Source: Solirubrobacter pauli
GTDB lineage: Bacteria; Actinomycetota; Thermoleophilia; Solirubrobacterales; Solirubrobacteraceae
DNA: 64,000 bases
Reading direction: 5' to 3'
NCBI RefSeq assembly: GCF_003633755.1
Contig: NZ_RBIL01000001.1
Span: 62,001 to 126,000, forward strand
Shown: piece by piece, positions 7,344 to 15,520 of the stretch
Layout: every line of letters starts with the position of its first letter
Numbering within the stretch: the stretch's first letter is position 1
Position numbers and translations under genes: made by a program
Notes under the pieces: model-generated
What the model was told of the DNA's origin: nothing
The model's database searches: none
What the model saw: the letters and a program-made list of their open reading frames with translations, nothing else

Positions 7344-10232
7344 CTACGGGTTCGTCGTCGACAACGTGAACGTCAACGTCTTCGAGTAGCTCCCGGTCCG
7401 CAGCGCGTCGGTGCGGCCGATCACCTGCTTGAAGGAGATCGTCGACTTCACGTTCGACACCGGCGCGCCCCACGCGTTCGGCGCGATCCCCACCTGCAGC
7501 GGCTGCGGCAGCGAGAACGGGCCGTTGACGAGGTGTCCCGGGTCGCTGACCGTCAGCGCCGCGTCACCGGCGGTGGAGACGATCGTCGCGTCGGTCGAGG
7601 CGGTGTACTCCCGGTCGACGCCAGGCGCGAACGGGGCGAACGTGGCCGGCGCGCCCAGCGTCAGCGACAGCGTGGCCGGCACCGTGCCGCCGACGCCGCC
7701 ACTCGTCTCGTTGACGTACTTGAGCGCCGGCGCGGTCGTCGCCGCGACGTGGCCCTTGCCCGCCTTGTCGGCCAGCAGCGAATACGCGTAGGCCATGCCG
7801 ACGAGCTTGTCGTCGTCCCACGCGCGGCCGAGCAGCTGCAGGTTGATCGGCTGGCCGTTGTCGTTGACGCCGGCCGGGAAGACGACGGTCGGAATGCCCG
7901 GGCCGGCGCCCGGGGTGTCGCGGCGGCCGAAGCTCGCCTTGCCGCCACCGCCGTCGTTGAGCGAGATGTCCGACAGCAGGCCCGGGTAGACGACGGCGTC
8001 GACGCCCTGGTTGTCGGCGCCCGCCGTGTCCAGCCACGTCTTCGCGTTGGCCTTGTACTGCAGGCGGTAGTTGCGGCGCGCGGTCAGCTCCTCCGCGGTC
8101 ATCCGCGGGGCGGGCGCGACGGCGCACGCGCTCGGGTCCTGACGGACGTACTCGACCTTCTTCTGCGAGCACGACACGTCGACCGCGCTCTTGATGTCGA
8201 AGCCCTGCTCGGCCAGCTCCGGATGCGCGTCGATGTACTGCATCCAGCCTTCCTGCGTCGTGTTGCCGGACGGGTTGACGGCCGGCGCGGGCGGCGTGTT
8301 CGCGTCACCCACGGTCGTGCCCATCTCGACGAGCGTCGCGCCCGCGTCGGTCAGGTACTTCAGCGCCGCCTTGCTCGCCTCGACCGTGCCGGTGGTGCCG
8401 AACGGGTCCTCCCACGTGGACGGGATGTAGCCGATCCGCTTGCCCTTCAGCGCGTCGGGATCGAGCGTGCTGCGCCAGTCGGCGGGACGCTCGGCGTCGG
8501 CGGGCGCGGTGGTCGGGTCCGCCGGGTCGGTGCCCGTGACGACGTTGAGCATGTCGGCGAGGTCCGGGACCGAGCGCGTCATCACGCCGCCGAAGTCGGT
8601 CAGCCAGGACAGCGGCATGATCCCGCTGCCGGACTCCAGGCCGTCGGTGCCGCGCAGCGTGACCAGCGACGCGCCGGACGCCGGCGCGTACAGCGAGTCA
8701 CCGGTCTGCGAGCCGAGGCCGCCGGCCGCGAGGTTCGCGCCGAGCGCGGTGGCCGTGCCGCCGGAGGAGGCGAGCGCCGACTTGGACGGCATGAACGCGT
8801 TCCACACCTGACCCCACGGGTCGTTGGAGTAGTTGCCGCTCGTCGCGTACTCCTCGAGCGCGGCCTTGCCGATGATCACGGCGCCGGCCTCGCGCAGCTT
8901 CGCCACCTGGAACGCGTCCTTCTTCGGGCGGAACCCGGCGAAGGTGAGCGAGCCGTTGGTGGTCGCCATGTCGTAGGTGTCGAACAGGTTCTTGACGGCG
9001 ATCGGGATTCCGAGGACCGGCGACCGCTTGCCGGCCTTGCGCGCCGCGTCCGCCTTGCGCGCCTGCTCGAGCGCGTCGTCGGCGACGATCTCGTACGCGT
9101 TGAAGCCGAACTGGCCCTGGTCGTAGACCTTGATCCGGTCCAGGTAGGCCTGCGTGATCGCGACCGAGGTCGTCAGGCCGGACTCCATGTCCGCGCGCAT
9201 CTGGCCGATCGTCTTCTCGACCACGTCGTAGCCCGACGTGGTGACCGGCGCCGGCTTGGCCGGGACCGGCACGCGCGCGACCGTGCCCGCGGCGGAGCAG
9301 TCGGCGGTGATGGCGAAGTTGTCGATCGAGCAGACCTGCGCGGCGGTGAGGCCGGTCAGGTCGGGAGCGGTGACGAGCGACGCGGACGTCGTCTCCACCT
9401 TCAGCCGCTCGGCGTCCGAGGTGGCGGCGGTGACCCGGTTGCCGAGCACGACGTAGTGCAGGACGGACTTCGTCGCGCCCGCCGGGATCGTCAGCGTGTT
9501 CACGTAGGCCTGGAAGTTGCCCTCGTGGCCACCGGTCGCGAACGGCTCGTTGAACGTGTCGTTGAGCCAGTTGCCGGTGAACGTCATCGCCCCGCCGAAC
9601 GGGGCGGGCGTGCCGATCACCGTCGCCTGCGGACCGCCGACGAGCGTCGTGCCTGACAGCGGCGTCGCGACCTCCGCCCACGTGTCGGCGGCGGTGATGC
9701 TCGTGTCGCCGGACGACGTGTTGACCAGCGCGGAGGCGTTCGCCCCGGACGCGCTGTAGCCCGACTGGCCGCCGAACGCGACCTTGATCGTGAGCGGCGC
9801 ACCCGTCGTGTTGGTGAAGGAGTCCAGCCAGCGGCCGTAGCTCGCCGTGCCGATCGGCAGCTCCTTCTTGATCAGCACGGAGCGGGAGATCTCGACCCCG
9901 CCGAGCTCGACGGCGGTCGTCGTCTTGAAGGCGTCGGCGCCGTTGAACTGGAGGCCGAACCCGCGCATCAGCTCACCGTTGAAGCGCGGCGCCCCGGGCA
10001 CGGACACCTTGATGCCGCCGAAGCCGTTGATGGTCGTGCTGTAGGCGGGGTTCTGGCCCGCGCCGACCTGGGTCGCACGGATGCTGCCCGTGTCGACCCG
10101 CGGCGGCGCGAAGTCCTGGATTCCCCACCAGGTCCCGTTGCTGTCAGAGACGTAGTTGAACGCCGAGCTCTGCCCGGCGAACACCAGCGCGGCCGCACAG
10201 GCGGTGCCGGCGAAGGCGATGAATCGTCGCAT
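7344..10232 (-). CDS. Secreted amidase-signature protein with extra N- and C-terminal domains
   Basis: 962 residues from the ATG at 10232. A signal peptide (MRRFIAFAGTACAAALVFAG) is followed by ~300 residues of a beta-rich domain I do not recognise, then the amidase-signature enzyme (~330-780). The Ser-cisSer-Lys triad can be placed: K414 in GIPIAVKN, Ser489 in ALASSGG and the nucleophile Ser513 in GSQTGDS. That motif departs from the usual GxDxGGS (Gln for Asp, Asp for Gly), so specificity may be unusual. The last ~110 residues (ending LSTTNP) are a separate beta domain also found at the end of the protein at 62638. Amidases cleave carboxamides; this one would act outside the cell. A structured leader precedes it and a hairpin follows it. 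Confidence 0.82.
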   Translation of the reverse strand: MRRFIAFAGTACAAALVFAGQSSAFNYVSDSNGTWWGIQDFAPPRVDTGSIRATQVGAGQNPAYSTTINGFGGIKVSVPGAPRFNGELMRGFGLQFNGADAFKTTTAVELGGVEISRSVLIKKELPIGTASYGRWLDSFTNTTGAPLTIKVAFGGQSGYSASGANASALVNTSSGDTSITAADTWAEVATPLSGTTLVGGPQATVIGTPAPFGGAMTFTGNWLNDTFNEPFATGGHEGNFQAYVNTLTIPAGATKSVLHYVVLGNRVTAATSDAERLKVETTSASLVTAPDLTGLTAAQVCSIDNFAITADCSAAGTVARVPVPAKPAPVTTSGYDVVEKTIGQMRADMESGLTTSVAITQAYLDRIKVYDQGQFGFNAYEIVADDALEQARKADAARKAGKRSPVLGIPIAVKNLFDTYDMATTNGSLTFAGFRPKKDAFQVAKLREAGAVIIGKAALEEYATSGNYSNDPWGQVWNAFMPSKSALASSGGTATALGANLAAGGLGSQTGDSLYAPASGASLVTLRGTDGLESGSGIMPLSWLTDFGGVMTRSVPDLADMLNVVTGTDPADPTTAPADAERPADWRSTLDPDALKGKRIGYIPSTWEDPFGTTGTVEASKAALKYLTDAGATLVEMGTTVGDANTPPAPAVNPSGNTTQEGWMQYIDAHPELAEQGFDIKSAVDVSCSQKKVEYVRQDPSACAVAPAPRMTAEELTARRNYRLQYKANAKTWLDTAGADNQGVDAVVYPGLLSDISLNDGGGGKASFGRRDTPGAGPGIPTVVFPAGVNDNGQPINLQLLGRAWDDDKLVGMAYAYSLLADKAGKGHVAATTAPALKYVNETSGGVGGTVPATLSLTLGAPATFAPFAPGVDREYTASTDATIVSTAGDAALTVSDPGHLVNGPFSLPQPLQVGIAPNAWGAPVSNVKSTISFKQVIGRTDALRTGSYSKTLTFTLSTTNP

Positions 10233-10304
10233 TGGACGCACCATCCAATCCGCGGGAAGCAGGTGCATGCACCTCCCGTCGGTCCGGAGCCGCTCGACCG
10301 ACGG
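10231..10304 (-). promoter_or_regulatory. Structured 5' leader upstream of the amidase gene
   Basis: Three dyads lie in series before and over the start codon. The first is CCGTCGGTC (10276-10284) with GACCGACGG (10296-10304). The second is the 14-bp perfect palindrome AGGTGCATGCACCT (10261-10274). The third is ATTGGA (10231-10236) with TCCAAT (10244-10249), which would enclose the ATG region. In RNA they could hide the start. No known riboswitch class was recognised, and one or more may be protein operators instead. Confidence 0.35.
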
Positions 10305-10344
10305 TCCCAACGGCCACTTCGCGAACGCCGCGCGGCACCCGCTG

Positions 10345-10791
10345 CTAGGTCTTGCGCACCCGCACGTCCACGACGTCAGCGACCTTGAGCGTCCCGAACA
10401 ACGCCGAGTAGGGCTTGATCCCGAAGTCCGACTGCTTGACGCGAGCCTGCCCCTCCCGGCCGTCGAAGCTGATCTCGAGCGGCCGCGATACGCCGTTCAA
10501 GGTCAACTGACCGTCCCGGTAGGTGATCGGCCGGCCCCGCAGCACCTCCTCGTCGATCCGCTGCTCGATCGCCCACTTGTCGTCATCGCCGAGCGTGCCG
10601 ATCCCCCCGGTGCCCTCGAGCACGCGCAGCGACGAGCCATCGGCCTCGAACGTGACCGCGCCGTCGTCGTCGACCGTCGCGTGCCAGCGGGCGACCAGCA
10701 GCGTGAGGTCATGGCCGGCGGCGCCTGCGACCCCCGCGCGCTTGGTGTGGACGGTGAGCGTCGCGTCGTTCGGTCCGTAGGTGGTCGGCAT
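10345..10791 (-). CDS. YceI-family protein
   Basis: 148 residues. The pattern of a YceI lipocalin-like beta-barrel is seen: HTKRAGVAGAAGHDLTLLVA, VTFEADGSSLRV, LTLNGVSRPLEISF and VKQSDFGIKPYSALFGTLKV. YceI folds bind isoprenoid or fatty-acyl lipids in their pocket. There is no signal peptide in this copy, so it may stay in the cytoplasm, unlike E. coli YceI. The ATG at 10791 is 20 nt after the stop of the PD40 protein gene, with which it is probably co-transcribed. A longer reading upstream would run through that gene. Confidence 0.8.
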   Translation of the reverse strand: MPTTYGPNDATLTVHTKRAGVAGAAGHDLTLLVARWHATVDDDGAVTFEADGSSLRVLEGTGGIGTLGDDDKWAIEQRIDEEVLRGRPITYRDGQLTLNGVSRPLEISFDGREGQARVKQSDFGIKPYSALFGTLKVADVVDVRVRKT

Positions 10792-10811
10792 CAGGGGGTT
10801 GTGCCGGGCGG

Positions 10812-12179
10812 CTAGCAAGGCCGGTACGGCTTGAGCTTGGCCTTCTGCGCGGTCGTGAGGTGGCCGACGAACGAGCGCGGGATGCGCGGCGTCTGGCGCC
10901 TGAGCACCCGCAGGTCGTCGACGACGTGCTTGGGCGCGAGCGTCTCCCTCGCGCCGCCGAAGACGACGCGGTCGTCTTCCCCGAGCCCGTAGTCGGCGAC
11001 GAGCCAGCCACGGCGGACGCTGAGCTTGTAGTGCCGCGACCAGCGGCGCTGGCACGAGTCGCCCGAGTAGAGGGAGACGGGGCGCGCGCAGCCGCGGAAG
11101 CGCTCGCAGTCACGATAGGAGAGGAAGCTCGCCGTCGCGCTGGTGAGGAGGAGGCCGGCGTGCCGGGCTCCGAGCCAGAGGTTGCCGCGGTACTTGGCCG
11201 TCTTCGGCGGCGTGTAGCTGAGGGGACGCGTGTCGGGATCGCAGCTCGCGGTGAACGCGTCACCGCTGCCGGGCCGCCACGCAGGGTTGCGGCTGCCGGG
11301 CGTGCCGTTGGTCAGCCACGTCAGGCAGCTGCCGTCGGGAGCGATCGAGTACAGCTCGTCGGCGTCGGTGTCAGGCAGCACGCGGTCGGAGGAGAAGAGG
11401 ATGCGGCTGCCGTCGGGCGACCAGGAGGGGACGCTCACGTCGCCCTCGTCCTTGGTCAGCCGACGCGGCTGTGAGCCGTCGGCGGCGGCGACGTACAGCT
11501 CGCCCGACCAGGCGCACTGGTCCGAGCCGCACTGCTTGCCGTTGTGGTCGGCGATCGAGGCGTAGGCGACCCGAGTCCCGTCGGGCGAGTAGGTCAGGCC
11601 CTGGGCCCGCTTGATGAACGTCCTCGCGGGACCGCCCGTGGCCGGGACCGTGCGGATCTCGGGCAGGCTGTCGGCGTTGCGGTCGTAACGGTTGAAGGTG
11701 TACGCGATCGTCGCGCCGTCGGGCGCGTACGCGGGCGCGGAGACCGAGTCCAGCACGCGCCCGTCCTGCGTCACGAGCACACGCTCGGCACCGGTCGCGA
11801 GGTCGTGGGTGACGATCTGCGTCGTGAGGCTCTCCTCGGTGATCCGGAAGCGCGTGAAGGCGAGCGCCGTCCCGTCGGGCGACCAGGCGGGCGCGAAGTC
11901 GGACGTGTCGCCCGGCGGCGCCGTGACCGCGTGCGTCCCGGTCGCGTCCTTGAGCATCAGCCGCGACGTGTCCTCGTCGCCCTGCGAGTAGACGAGCCGC
12001 GTGCCGTCCGGGGACCACACGGCGTCACCGACGGTCTGCCCCTTCGGGTCGGCGACGAGCAACGTCTTCGCGCTGCCGTCGGCCTTGAGGCCGTACAGCC
12101 CGCCGTCCGCGTTGAACACCAGCTCGGCGGGCGCGGCCAATGACAGCGACGCGGCGAGCACCGGCAAGGAGATCCCCAT
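10812..12179 (-). CDS. PD40/TolB-like beta-propeller protein
   Basis: 455 residues. A short hydrophobic N-terminus (MGISLPVLAASLSLAAPAEL) suggests export. It is followed by at least five PD40 blades, each with the signature WSPDGTRLVYS or a variant (AWSPDGTALAFT, AYAPDGATIAYT, TYSPDGTRVAYA, SWSPDGSRILFS). The last ~140 residues form a Cys-rich, basic C-terminal region (DCERFRGCARP... DSCQRRWSRHYK) that is not propeller and not recognised. TolB-type propellers act as binding platforms. It lies 19 nt after the SRPBCC gene and 20 nt before YceI, so the three probably form an operon controlled by the divergent TetR regulator. Confidence 0.78.
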   Translation of the reverse strand: MGISLPVLAASLSLAAPAELVFNADGGLYGLKADGSAKTLLVADPKGQTVGDAVWSPDGTRLVYSQGDEDTSRLMLKDATGTHAVTAPPGDTSDFAPAWSPDGTALAFTRFRITEESLTTQIVTHDLATGAERVLVTQDGRVLDSVSAPAYAPDGATIAYTFNRYDRNADSLPEIRTVPATGGPARTFIKRAQGLTYSPDGTRVAYASIADHNGKQCGSDQCAWSGELYVAAADGSQPRRLTKDEGDVSVPSWSPDGSRILFSSDRVLPDTDADELYSIAPDGSCLTWLTNGTPGSRNPAWRPGSGDAFTASCDPDTRPLSYTPPKTAKYRGNLWLGARHAGLLLTSATASFLSYRDCERFRGCARPVSLYSGDSCQRRWSRHYKLSVRRGWLVADYGLGEDDRVVFGGARETLAPKHVVDDLRVLRRQTPRIPRSFVGHLTTAQKAKLKPYRPC

Positions 12180-12198
12180 GGTGAGGACCTGTTGCCCG

Positions 12199-12660
12199 CT
12201 ACGCCGCGGCGTGAACCCCGGCGAGCTGCTCGGCCAGGCGCTCCATCGCGCGCTCGTTGCCCTTGCGGATCATCCGGCGCATGAGCGGGACGAGCGGCTT
12301 CTCGCGCGCCGGCACCTGCTCGAACACGAACGTGAACTCGATGTGCGTGCCGCCGTCGGGCAGGTCGGACAGCGTGTAGGTGCCGGTGGCGACGCGCCTG
12401 CCCTTCGAGCCCCAGTTGCGCTCGCGGATCATGCGACCGGGCTCGACCTCGACGACCTCGATGGTCGCGGGGTCGGACATGCCGCCGGCCTTGGTGACGA
12501 CGTCGACCTTGGCGCCGACGCCCGTGGGCGGGCCGGAGAGCTTCCAGTCGGTGAGGATGTGGTCGGTGAAGGCCTCGTGGTTGGCCATCACGTCGAGGTA
12601 GTCGTAGACGTCCTGGCGGGCTTGGGGGACATCGACGGAGACGGTGACTGGGGAGGACAT
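12199..12660 (-). CDS. SRPBCC-family (START-like) protein
   Basis: 153 residues with the polyketide cyclase/SRPBCC hydrophobic-pocket fold. It begins VSVDVPQARQDVYDYLDVMA, continues with VDVVTKAGG... MIRERNWGSKGRRVATGTYT, and ends in a helix with REKPLVPLMRRMIRKGNERA. Such proteins bind hydrophobic ligands in the cytoplasm. The start ATG abuts a 16-bp dyad shared with the divergent TetR gene, leaving almost no leader. This strongly suggests TetR control of this gene and of the PD40 and YceI genes behind it. Confidence 0.82.
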   Translation of the reverse strand: MSSPVTVSVDVPQARQDVYDYLDVMANHEAFTDHILTDWKLSGPPTGVGAKVDVVTKAGGMSDPATIEVVEVEPGRMIRERNWGSKGRRVATGTYTLSDLPDGGTHIEFTFVFEQVPAREKPLVPLMRRMIRKGNERAMERLAEQLAGVHAAA

Positions 12661-12675
12661 GTACCATACGGTACA
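12660..12675. promoter_or_regulatory. TetR-type operator between the SRPBCC and TetR genes
   Basis: TGTACCATACGGTACA has 6-bp perfect arms around a 4-bp centre. It touches the SRPBCC start codon on one side and, on the other, overlaps a -10-like TACACT (12672-12677) placed 6 nt before the TetR GTG. Binding would block both genes. Confidence 0.6.
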
Positions 12676-12683
12676 CTTTTGGC

Positions 12684-13259
12684 GTGGCCGGCGTCAACCC
12701 CCGTCAGCGGCTCCTGGACGCGGCGATCGAGCACATCGCCGAGCGCGGCATCAGCGACCTGTCGCTGCGTGAGCTCGCGGCCGCGATCGGCTCCAGCCAC
12801 CGCATGCTCATCCACCACTTCGGCGGGCGCGAGGGGCTGCTGGTGGCGGTCGTCCAAGAGGTCGAGACGCGCCAGCGCGGGCTCATGGACGACGTCATGC
12901 CGGACCCGTCGGCCGCGCCCGGCGACGCCATGCGCGCCTGGTGGCGGCACATCTCCGACGAGCGGCTGTGGCCGAACGAGCGGCTCTTCTTCGAGCTCTA
13001 CGGGCAGGCGCTGCAGGGCCGGCCCGGAACGACCGAGCTGCTCGACGGGATCGTCGACGCGTGGCTCGAGCCCGCCGCCACGCTGCTGACCCAGATGGGG
13101 CTGTCCCGGGCGGAGGGTGAAGCGGCCGCGCGCCTCGGCATCGCCGTGACGCGCGGCCTGCTGCTCGACCTCCTCGCCACCCGTGACCGTGCGCGGGTGG
13201 ACGCGGCGATGGACATCCACATCGCCGCGATGGAGGCGCTGCTGCGCAGCCGCGCTTAG
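12684..13259 (+). CDS. TetR-family transcriptional regulator
   Basis: 191 residues. The N-terminal helix-turn-helix is standard: RLLDAAIEHIAERGISDLSL, then LRELAAAIGSSHRMLIHHFG with the family's terminal HHFGGREGLL. The rest is an all-helical ligand-binding domain. TetR proteins are dimeric repressors released by small hydrophobic ligands. The GTG start follows a -10-like box by 6 nt, so the transcript is likely leaderless. The shared dyad makes the divergent SRPBCC-PD40-YceI cluster the likely target. The stop overlaps the convergent gene by 4 bp. Confidence 0.88.
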   Translation: MAGVNPRQRLLDAAIEHIAERGISDLSLRELAAAIGSSHRMLIHHFGGREGLLVAVVQEVETRQRGLMDDVMPDPSAAPGDAMRAWWRHISDERLWPNERLFFELYGQALQGRPGTTELLDGIVDAWLEPAATLLTQMGLSRAEGEAAARLGIAVTRGLLLDLLATRDRARVDAAMDIHIAAMEALLRSRA

Positions 13260-15382
13260 CGGACGACGGTGATGCGGTCGCGCAGCTTGCCGTTCTGCTC
13301 GACGAGCGCGATCACGCGGGTCTTGCGCTTGAGGCGCAGCGTGCCCTGCTTGCCCTTGGCGGTGCCGAGCGTGCGGCCGTTGGCGGTGAAGCGGACGGCC
13401 TGGCCGGCGATCGGCTTGACGCGGTAGTGCAGCTTGCCGCGCTTGTACTTCGCCTTCACGGACGGCTGGGCAAGGCCCTCGGCCGACTTGACGGACGTGA
13501 TCGTGGTGTCGTCGAGCGAGACGACGTTCCAGGTGCCGGCGCTCGGCTTGCCGATGGCGATCTGCGTGAGGTTGTCGCGCTTCATGACGAAGAACTGCTT
13601 GGTGGCGACAGGCTTGGCGTCCGCCGGGACCTCGAAGCGCTCGCCCTTCGGGCCGATCAGCGCGACGCGCGGGGCGGCGCCCTTGCCGGCGATGGCGATG
13701 GCCGCACCCGGCAGGCCGGCGGGGAGGCGGACGGCGTGGCCGGAGGCGGCGGACGCCTTGGCGAAGGCCTCGCGGTACGGGGCGAGGTCGCAGCCGCTCC
13801 AGTACAGGTCCGGCCACTGGCCCCACTTGACGCCGATGCCCGGATGCCAGTCGTAGGCCCACAGGTCGACCGTCAGGCACGCCGCGAGGCCCTTGGAGGA
13901 GATCAGCGTCTCCGCCCCCAGGCAGTAGTCGACGAACTCCAGGCACACCTGGTCCTTGGACTCGCCGTTGAACCTGGTGCCCTGGAACTCGATGCTCGAG
14001 GAGCCCTTGATCGTGGCGACGCCCTTCCAGCCCATGTCCAGCTTGGACTTCACGCCGACGTAGCCGGTGTCACGCATCTCGAACTCGGCGTCCTTGAGCG
14101 TCATGCCGACGAGCTTGACCTTGCCGTAGGCCTTGAGGATGGTCGGCTTGCTCTCGAACACGTTCAGCCCGAAGCCGCCTTCGAGGCTCAGCGCGGGTGC
14201 GCCCAGCAGCGACGGGCCGGCCGTGAGGGCGAGGTCGCCGCACATCGCGGCCTTGGCGCCGGACACGCGGCACTGGCTCTTGGCGGGGTCGGCCTCGACC
14301 GCGAAGCTGAGGCGCTTGAGATGGACCGGGCCGTGCTTGGAGCCGAGGCTCGTGGTGCTGTAGAGCTGGGAGAACTTGCCGTTCTTGACGGCGAGGCCGC
14401 CGGTGACCTTCAGGCCGATCGGCTGCGGCAGCTGGACCTTCGCGTCGATCGCCCAGTTGTCGCCGCTGAGATAACGGACGGTGAGGCTGCTGAGGTCGAG
14501 GCCCGGCAGCGTGGCGTGCTGGACCTTGAAGAGGATCGGGGGCACGCCGGCGCCGGTGGGGACGTTGACGGGCGCGGTGGAGGTGGCGCCGCCGAGGTTG
14601 GAAGGGAGCGCGAAGCTCGTCTGCAGGTTCGCCTTCCCGGGCGCGGTCAGGTTGAGCTTGGGCGCGCCCGCGAGCTTCATGCCGCCGAGGTGCGCGCCGG
14701 GCGCGACCTTGAAGCCGGTCAGCGTGTCGCCGACGAGCTTCCACTCGACCTTGCCGGTGGAGGCGGTCAGCTGGCCGAGCGTGACCTTCGCGTTGGCGGC
14801 GCGCACGAACGTGCCGGTGCGCGTGGTCTCGAGCTCGACCTTCGCGCCGAGCGCCGGGGTGACCAGGACGCCGTTGACGTTGACGGGCAGCGCCGAGGTG
14901 TGGCGGCCGTCGCTGATCGTGAAGCACGGCGCGGTCGCGAGGAGCTTGGCGGCCGTGAACGTGGTGGGGCATGGCGCGGGCGTCGCGGCGGGCGTGACCA
15001 CCGGCGCGGGGGTCTGCGTCGGCGTGGCGGTCGGAGTCGGAGTCGCCTGACCCGCGGCCTGGACGATGATCGTCTTGGTGGCGGTGCGCGTGATCGGCAG
15101 GGCGCCGGGCCAGTCCGCCTTGACCGTCACGCGGTGCTCACCCGCGGTCGGGAACTGGTGCGTGACGATCGCGCCGCGCGCGTCGACGTTGCCGTCGCCG
15201 TCGAAGTCCCAGTTGACGTCGGGCGCGGTCGTGCCGGCGCGCAGCGTGGTCGTGTCGGACGTGGTCGGAGCGTTCGGCGCCCAGTTGAAGTCGACGCTGT
15301 GCTGCTGCTGGGCCGAGGCTACGGCAGGGGTCAGCGCAACGGCCGCCAGGGTGGCGGCCGCGGCACGGAGGACGAGGCTCAA
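13256..15382 (-). CDS. Large secreted PKD-domain protein of an uncharacterised family
   Basis: 708 residues. The TTG start is fixed by AAGGAG 5 nt upstream (reverse strand). A signal peptide ends at VASAQ. Next comes a PKD-like domain (~30-110, with VNWDFDGDGNVDARGAIVTH), a Thr/Pro linker (~115-140), and then a long beta-rich region with paired cysteines (AKSQC... AAMCGDL, DQVCLEFVDYCLG). Near residue 545 is a WSGCDLAPYREAFAKA segment, followed by a C-terminal ~170-residue beta module that ends in KLRDRITVVR. The same core and C-terminal module occur in the two proteins at 42509 and 45373 (compare GCDIGPYRAKAAQ). Function unknown; extracellular or wall-associated by inference. Confidence 0.72.
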   Translation of the reverse strand: MSLVLRAAAATLAAVALTPAVASAQQQHSVDFNWAPNAPTTSDTTTLRAGTTAPDVNWDFDGDGNVDARGAIVTHQFPTAGEHRVTVKADWPGALPITRTATKTIIVQAAGQATPTPTATPTQTPAPVVTPAATPAPCPTTFTAAKLLATAPCFTISDGRHTSALPVNVNGVLVTPALGAKVELETTRTGTFVRAANAKVTLGQLTASTGKVEWKLVGDTLTGFKVAPGAHLGGMKLAGAPKLNLTAPGKANLQTSFALPSNLGGATSTAPVNVPTGAGVPPILFKVQHATLPGLDLSSLTVRYLSGDNWAIDAKVQLPQPIGLKVTGGLAVKNGKFSQLYSTTSLGSKHGPVHLKRLSFAVEADPAKSQCRVSGAKAAMCGDLALTAGPSLLGAPALSLEGGFGLNVFESKPTILKAYGKVKLVGMTLKDAEFEMRDTGYVGVKSKLDMGWKGVATIKGSSSIEFQGTRFNGESKDQVCLEFVDYCLGAETLISSKGLAACLTVDLWAYDWHPGIGVKWGQWPDLYWSGCDLAPYREAFAKASAASGHAVRLPAGLPGAAIAIAGKGAAPRVALIGPKGERFEVPADAKPVATKQFFVMKRDNLTQIAIGKPSAGTWNVVSLDDTTITSVKSAEGLAQPSVKAKYKRGKLHYRVKPIAGQAVRFTANGRTLGTAKGKQGTLRLKRKTRVIALVEQNGKLRDRITVVR

Positions 15383-15520
15383 TGGAACTCCTTGGAAGGG
15401 CTCGTTCGGGGGTGTCGGAAGCCTTCCAACCGAGTGGTGATCGGTTCGTACGGGGCGCTCATGTGTTGCGTGACGGGCGCCCGTCGGGTCGCGTCGGCGG
15501 GCCGACGCGACCGGGTGCGG

